From: Amycolatopsis keratiniphila subsp. keratiniphila
GTDB taxonomy: Bacteria > Actinomycetota > Actinomycetes > Mycobacteriales > Pseudonocardiaceae
Direction: 5' to 3'
Assembly (NCBI RefSeq): GCF_001620365.2
Contig: NZ_LQMT02000037.1
Span: 104,467-168,466 of the forward strand
DNA length: 64,000 nt
Shown here: positions 59,877 to 64,000 of the stretch, in pieces
Layout: each line of letters begins with the position of its first letter
Position numbering within the stretch: the stretch's first letter is position 1
The notes under the pieces: generated by a model
What the model was told of the DNA's origin: nothing
Database searches by the model: none
What the model saw: the letters and a program-made list of their open reading frames with translations, nothing else
Translations under genes and position numbers: made by a program

Positions 59877-60494
59877 CTACCGGTGCTCGGCGGCCTTCTC
59901 GAGGTCCTTAAGCCAGATTTCGAGTCCCTGCCCGAGCATCTCGGTGGAGCCGGGCACGTCCTTGTCGACCTGAGGGCCGGTGTGGCTCTCCTCGGTGCGG
60001 ACGATGACGCCACCGGGCACCTTGACGAAGTTCCAGACGTGGACGCCGTCGATGTGCATGCCGCCGGGGCCGTCGAGCGGTCCTGTCCAGCGGATGCATT
60101 TACCGGGCTGGAGTTGCCGGACGGTGGAAACGATGGTCACGTCGCCGGGCGGGTACGGCATGCCGGGCGGGACGGGGATGGTCCACTGGAACCGGGAATG
60201 CTTGCGCAGCGGGCCGTCGTCCAGCCGCTTCATGGTGACGGGGATGACCGGGTTCTGCCAGGACGGCCACGCCTCCACGTCGGTCTGCAGATTCCAGATC
60301 GTGCGCAGCGGCGCCTTGATGAAGGTCTCGGTCCGGTAGTGCACCTTGGCCGATCGGTCGATGCCTTTTCCTTGGCAGGTAAGCGAAGTCGGTTTGGTGT
60401 GGTGGGCGGGGGCGGCCTGGGCCGGTGCCGTTGCCCCGAGGACGCCCGCGATGGCCAGCGGGATGGTGAGCAGGGCCGCGCGCTTGCCGAACAT
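59877..60494 (-). CDS. Secreted SRPBCC-family (polyketide cyclase-like) protein
   Basis: A 205-residue protein with a signal peptide (about 28 residues, ending AQAA) and an SRPBCC/START-like domain: TETFIKAPLRTIWNLQTDVEAWPSWQ, with the C-terminal helix MLGQGLEIWLKDLEKAAE. The fold binds hydrophobic ligands; export is unusual for the family. Its gap upstream has a TATC/GATA palindrome, a likely operator. Confidence 0.82.
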   Translation of the reverse strand: MFGKRAALLTIPLAIAGVLGATAPAQAAPAHHTKPTSLTCQGKGIDRSAKVHYRTETFIKAPLRTIWNLQTDVEAWPSWQNPVIPVTMKRLDDGPLRKHSRFQWTIPVPPGMPYPPGDVTIVSTVRQLQPGKCIRWTGPLDGPGGMHIDGVHVWNFVKVPGGVIVRTEESHTGPQVDKDVPGSTEMLGQGLEIWLKDLEKAAEHR

Positions 60495-60515
60495 GGTGCT
60501 TCTCCTTCGCCTGTT

Positions 60516-60532
60516 GTTATCACTTGTTGCGA
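60516..60532. promoter_or_regulatory. Palindrome upstream of the SRPBCC gene
   Basis: TATCACTTGTTGCGATA is a partial palindrome with TATC/GATA ends, about 22 nt upstream of the start codon, in an AT-rich stretch followed by TTAGAGGTTATA. It may be an operator. Confidence 0.4.
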
Positions 60533-60604
60533 TAGTTAGAGGTTATAGCGGTGCCGCTGCGAGCGTCAAGGAGAAGGTGAGAACCTCTAATCGAACGGGC
60601 AGAT

Positions 60605-60659
60605 GTCCGTGAAGGGCCCCTTGAGGGACCCTGGGTCCCTCAAGGGGCCCTTCACGGAC
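60605..60659. repeat. Perfect 26-bp hairpin with GTGAAGGGGCCC arms
   Basis: Perfect 26-bp arms around a CTG loop (arm starts GTCCGTGAAGGGCCCCTTG). It is of the same class as the hairpins at 7834 and 61858. It lies between two divergently placed minus-strand genes. Confidence 0.75.
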
Positions 60660-60680
60660 CGCGGGATCGGGGCGACGCCG

Positions 60681-60798
60681 ACTGTGTGGATTTTGGGGCG
60701 TTGGATGACCAGAAACCCACACAGTCCTGGCGTGACAGGTCCGGTCACGAGGGGGTGTGTGGAAATAGAGACATTGAACGTCCCTATTTCCACACACC
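60681..60798. repeat. Two further hairpins with TGTGTGG arms
   Basis: The first pairs ACTGTGTGG (60681-60689) with CCACACAGT (60717-60725) and has a broken inner stem. The second pairs 15-bp arms GGTGTGTGGAAATAG (60754-60768) and its complement (60784-60798), with an inner GAC/GTC. Both are AT-richer than the surroundings. With the hairpin at 60605 they fill most of the gap between the SRPBCC gene and the response regulator gene. Confidence 0.65.
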
Positions 60799-60831
60799 AC
60801 ACACACGCGTGCTCGCTACCTCAACGAGACG

Positions 60832-61440
60832 TCACAGCCATTCCGCATCGGTCGCGATACGGATCGCGTGCACCCGGTTGCGGGCGTTGAGCTTCGTGAC
60901 GATCGCCGCCAGATGGTTCCGGACCGTGCCCGGCGACAGGAACAGTTCGGCCGCGATGTCGGCGACGGTGCGCCCGCGCGCGGTCACCCGGAGGATCTCG
61001 ATCTCGCGGGTGGTCAGCGGGCAGTCGTCGGTTTCCCAGGCGGCGAGCGCCAATTCGCTGTCGATCACCCGGCGGCCGATCGCGACCGACCGCACCGCGT
61101 CGGCCAGTTCGTCCGACGGCGCGTCCTTGAGCAGGAAGCCGTTGACCTTCGCGTCCAGCGCGCGCCGGACCGTGCCGGGGCGGCCGAGGCTGGTGAGGAT
61201 CAGTGTATGGCAGCCGGGCAGGCTTTCGCGGATCTCCATGGCCGCGGTCAAACCGTCCTTGCCCGGCAGGTCTATGTCGAGGATCGCGATATCGGGCCGG
61301 ACGGATTTCGCCGTCGGAAGGATCTGGTCACCCGCGGCGACTTGGGCGACCACTTCGATATCGGATTCCATGTTCAGCAGGGCGGCGAGCGCCCCGCGAA
61401 CCATGTGCATGTCTTCGGCAAGCAGCACTTTGATCACCAC
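60832..61440 (-). CDS. NarL/LuxR-family response regulator (DesR-like)
   Basis: A 202-residue regulator with receiver domain (LLAEDMHMVRGAL; Asp in DIAILDIDLPGKDGL; lysine in GFLLKDAPSDEL) and LuxR HTH (LTTREIEILRVTARGRTVADIAAELFLSPGTVRNHL in part). The GTG at 61440 has a GAGGTG site; an ATG at 61479 is possible. No kinase gene is next to it, so its partner is elsewhere or it is an orphan regulator. Confidence 0.9.
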   Translation of the reverse strand: MVIKVLLAEDMHMVRGALAALLNMESDIEVVAQVAAGDQILPTAKSVRPDIAILDIDLPGKDGLTAAMEIRESLPGCHTLILTSLGRPGTVRRALDAKVNGFLLKDAPSDELADAVRSVAIGRRVIDSELALAAWETDDCPLTTREIEILRVTARGRTVADIAAELFLSPGTVRNHLAAIVTKLNARNRVHAIRIATDAEWL

Positions 61441-61498
61441 GAAGCACCTCGCACCCCAGTTCAGTGGCTCCGTCGTCATCCTACGGGATTCACAGTGC

Positions 61499-61780
61499 TC
61501 AGAGCACATCCAGTTCTCGCGGCCACTCGACGGGTTCCCTGCTGAGCCCGAGCAACTCGAATTCCGAACGCGCCCAATCGATCCGCACCCGGATCGCCAG
61601 CGCGGGCGCGACGGTCAACAGGAAACGGCCGGGACCGCCGCCGACTTTGAAAACACCGTAGGTCAGGAAAGCGGATCCGTCGCAGACGGCGAACAACGCG
61701 GTGAAAACCGTCGCGCGTTCGCTTTCCGGAATCGGATCCAGGCATTCCAGCCCGCCGGTCAGTACCAGCCGCACCGCCAT
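61499..61780 (-). CDS. Hypothetical protein, 93 residues
   Basis: A 93-residue protein that I do not recognise. A very strong GAGGAGG site with good spacing and high GC third positions support it. It is mostly beta-rich with a hydrophobic middle (ALFAVCDGSAFLTYGVFKV) and ends EWPRELDVL. It lies 58 nt upstream of the response regulator gene and may be co-transcribed. Confidence 0.65.
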   Translation of the reverse strand: MAVRLVLTGGLECLDPIPESERATVFTALFAVCDGSAFLTYGVFKVGGGPGRFLLTVAPALAIRVRIDWARSEFELLGLSREPVEWPRELDVL

Positions 61781-61857
61781 CCGCGCCTCCTCGCCGCACC
61801 GGCTTCCAGCTTGGCCGCCGCCGAGGGCGCGGGGCGTCTCGAATCCTGCGCCGAACG

Positions 61858-61897
61858 CGATGAAGGGGACGCCCCGCCTGGGACGTCCCCTTCATCG
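61858..61897. terminator. Hairpin with GAAGGGGACG arms
   Basis: Perfect 14-bp arms (CGATGAAGGGGACG and complement) with an inner CCC/GGG pair lie between the UvrA-like gene end and the hypothetical gene start. Member of the GAAGGGG hairpin class. Confidence 0.7.
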
Positions 61898-61909
61898 AAG
61901 AGCCTGCTG

Positions 61910-64000
61910 TCAGCCGGCCTGTTGGTAGCGCTTGAGGTACTCGCCGGTCAGCGAGCTTTCCGCGGTCAGGAGTTTCTCGGGCGGGCCGGTGAAGACGATC
62001 TCGCCGCCGTTCTTGCCGCCGCCGGGCCCGAGGTCGATGATCCAGTCCGCCTGTTCGATCACCGCCAGGTTGTGCTCGATCACCACCACCGTGTTGCCCG
62101 CGTCGACCATGCCGTTGAGCAGGCCCAGCAGCATGTCGATGTCGGTCATGTGCAGGCCGGTGGTCGGCTCGTCGAGGATGTAGACGTTGCCGCCGCCGGA
62201 AAGCCGGTCCGCCAGCTTGATCCGCTGACGTTCACCGCCGGACAGCGTGCTCAGCGCTTGACCCAGCCCGAGATACCCGAGCCCGGTCTCGATCAGCGCG
62301 TTCACCTTCGCCAGTACCGGGGCCTCGATGAAGTACTCCGCCGCCTGTTCCGCGGACAGCTCCAGCACGTCGGCGATCGACTTGCCCCGCAGCTTGTGCG
62401 CGAGCACCTCGTCCTTGAACCGCCGCCCGTCACAGCTTTCACAGTGCGTGGTGATCGGGTCCATATAGGACACTTCGGTGATCAGCACACCGCGGCCCTG
62501 ACATTCCTCGCAAGCGCCCTGCGAGTTGAAGCTGAACAGCGCCGCGTTCGCGCCGCTCGCCTTCGCGAAGAGCTTGCGCACCGGGTCCATCAGGCCGAGG
62601 TAAGTCGCCGGAGTCGAGCGGGACGACGCCGCGATCGGCGTCTGGTCCACGAAGATCGCGTCCGGATGCGCCTCGCGGAAGACACCGGAGATCAACGAGC
62701 TCTTGCCCGAACCCGCGACGCCGGTGACGGCGGTGAGCACACCGGTCGGGATGTCGACCGACACGTTCTTCAGGTTGTGCAGCGAAGCCCGCTTGATCGA
62801 CAGCTTTCCCTTGGCCCGCCGAGGATCCTCCTTGACGACACCCGATCGCGCCAGCCCGGTCCCGGTCAACGTCTTGCCGGCGCGCAGCTGCCGGTACGTC
62901 CCCTGGAACACGACCTCGCCGCCGTGCACGCCCGCGCGCGGCCCGATCTCGACGATGTGATCGGCGATCTCGATGACGTCCGGGTCGTGTTCGACCACGA
63001 GGATCGTGTTCCCCTTGTCCCGCAACGCCCGCAGCAGATCGTTGAGCCGTCCGACATCGCGGGGGTGCAGGCCGACACTGGGCTCGTCGAAGATGTAGGT
63101 CAGCCCGGTGAGGTCGCTGCCCAGGTGCTTGACCAGCTTGAGCCGTTGCCCCTCACCGCCGGACAGCGACGTCGTCGCCCGGTCCAGCGAAAGGTAGCCG
63201 AGGCCGATCGCCTCGATGCGTTCGAGCGCGGCCAGCACGCCCTGCGCCATCGCGGCGGTCTGCTTGTCCTTGATGGACTTGATCAGCTCGATCAGATCGG
63301 TGATCTGCAGCTCGCACCACTGCGCGATGTTCTTGCCCGCCAGCTTGGTCGCCAGCGCCGCCTCGCTCAGCCGTCCGCCGCGGCAGGCCGGGCAAGGTCC
63401 CTCGGTGATGAACTTCTCCGCCTGGGCGCGGGTCTTCTCGCTCATCGACCCGGTGTCACGTTTGAGATGGCGGCGGGTGAAGTTCGCGACCAGGCCCTCG
63501 AACGTCAGGGTCTGCGTCTTGCCGTTCTTGAAGGTGAGCTGGACCTTGCCCTCCTTGCCGTGCAGAAGGGTGTCCATCTCCTTCGCGGTGTACTTGTTGA
63601 GCTTCTTGGCCGGGTTGATGGCGTCGTGGTTGGCGTAGAACTGCCAGCCGGGGCTGCCGACCGGATAGCCCGGCACCAGGATCGCGCCCTCGTCGAGCGA
63701 CTTCGTCATGTCGAGCATCAGCTCGGGGTCCGGGCGCAGCGCGCGGCCGATCCCCTCGCAGTCGGGGCACATCCCGTTGGGGTCGTTGAACGAATACAGC
63801 GAAGGATTGCCCGCGCTGGGCTTTCCCTGACGCGAGAACAACACCCGCAGCAGCGGATGGATGTCGGCGACCGTGCCGACCGTCGAGCGCGCGTTCCCGC
63901 CGAGCGGACGCTGGTCGACGATCACCGGGGTGGTCAGGTTCTCGATGCCGTCCACATGCGGGCGTTCGTGTTTGGGCAGCTGGTTGCGGATGAACCAGGG
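61910..64000 (-). CDS. UvrA-like ABC ATPase, N-terminus cut by window edge
   Basis: The 3' 697 codons of a UvrA-family protein; the start lies beyond the window. Two ABC ATPase modules are visible: the first with LSGGEGQRLKLVKHL and DEPSVGLHPRD, the second with GVAGSGKSSLISG, LSGGERQRIKLADRL and DEPTTGLH. Zinc-finger CxxC pairs (CPDCEG, CPACRG, CEECQG, CESCDG) are present. Relatives include DrrC-type UvrA paralogs linked to drug resistance and DNA-damage UvrA; with no uvrB or other repair gene in view, a UvrA paralog is likely. Confidence 0.88.
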   Translation of the reverse strand, partial: PWFIRNQLPKHERPHVDGIENLTTPVIVDQRPLGGNARSTVGTVADIHPLLRVLFSRQGKPSAGNPSLYSFNDPNGMCPDCEGIGRALRPDPELMLDMTKSLDEGAILVPGYPVGSPGWQFYANHDAINPAKKLNKYTAKEMDTLLHGKEGKVQLTFKNGKTQTLTFEGLVANFTRRHLKRDTGSMSEKTRAQAEKFITEGPCPACRGGRLSEAALATKLAGKNIAQWCELQITDLIELIKSIKDKQTAAMAQGVLAALERIEAIGLGYLSLDRATTSLSGGEGQRLKLVKHLGSDLTGLTYIFDEPSVGLHPRDVGRLNDLLRALRDKGNTILVVEHDPDVIEIADHIVEIGPRAGVHGGEVVFQGTYRQLRAGKTLTGTGLARSGVVKEDPRRAKGKLSIKRASLHNLKNVSVDIPTGVLTAVTGVAGSGKSSLISGVFREAHPDAIFVDQTPIAASSRSTPATYLGLMDPVRKLFAKASGANAALFSFNSQGACEECQGRGVLITEVSYMDPITTHCESCDGRRFKDEVLAHKLRGKSIADVLELSAEQAAEYFIEAPVLAKVNALIETGLGYLGLGQALSTLSGGERQRIKLADRLSGGGNVYILDEPTTGLHMTDIDMLLGLLNGMVDAGNTVVVIEHNLAVIEQADWIIDLGPGGGKNGGEIVFTGPPEKLLTAESSLTGEYLKRYQQAG

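Noticed and set aside
61910..64000. Canonical uvrA of nucleotide excision repair
   Set aside because: The N-terminal part is missing from the window and no uvrB/uvrC is near; UvrA-like paralogs share these motifs, so no gene symbol is given.

Overview
The window is high-GC DNA with GTG and TTG starts, genes packed on both strands, many 1-4 nt stop/start overlaps, mycothiol/F420-type enzyme families and a type VII secretion locus. This points to a filamentous actinomycete of the Pseudonocardiaceae. Amycolatopsis is the best guess (inference), mainly because of the many long intergenic hairpins. I see no rRNA, tRNA, CRISPR array, insertion sequence or prophage.

Layout: 1-3581 is a PQQ cofactor operon (pqqA-C-D-E-B, minus strand, pqqB cut by the window edge) divergent from a secreted PQQ-type sugar dehydrogenase. 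3583-14800 holds a wax ester/diacylglycerol acyltransferase, a GST/FAD-oxidase/flavin-protein operon, and a catabolic operon (ThDP enzyme, HyuA, HyuB, SDR, GntR). 14925-31142 is a mixed region: alpha-galactosidase, class III aminotransferase, TetR/amine-oxidase pair, IclR/SDR pair, two PH-domain membrane proteins, a PAC2 protein, a TylF-like methyltransferase, MarR/YCII, and a flavin-type/hemerythrin fusion. 31187-33901 has an ECF42-like sigma factor with its DGPF partner and a 2-oxoglutarate dioxygenase.

33933-40735 is a minus-strand cluster that I cannot assign to a known pathway: MFS exporter, UDP-sugar dehydrogenase, a 396-residue protein of unknown family, a Gfo/Idh/MocA oxidoreductase and a fumarate-reductase-like flavoprotein. 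It is preceded by a membrane-anchored HTH/lectin-like protein. A 17-bp motif upstream of this cluster also occurs between the iclR gene and its divergent SDR gene near 22.66 kb.

42659-48478 is the most striking block. Six plus-strand genes are joined by stop/start overlaps: methyltransferase, FecCD-type permease, ATPase, binding lipoprotein, cysteine-synthase-like PLP enzyme and ATP-grasp ligase. I read this as a possible self-contained synthesis-and-uptake system for a small amino-acid-derived metal chelator. A 49-bp palindrome closes it.

48546-64000 contains SDR/TetR pairs, a two-component system co-directional with a secreted protein, a multicopper oxidase, a type VII secretion trio (YbaB-like, WXG100-like, large WTG protein), another NarL-type regulator and the 3' part of a UvrA-like ATPase. 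Long intergenic hairpins recur across the window, mostly at gene ends, and belong to at least three repeat families.
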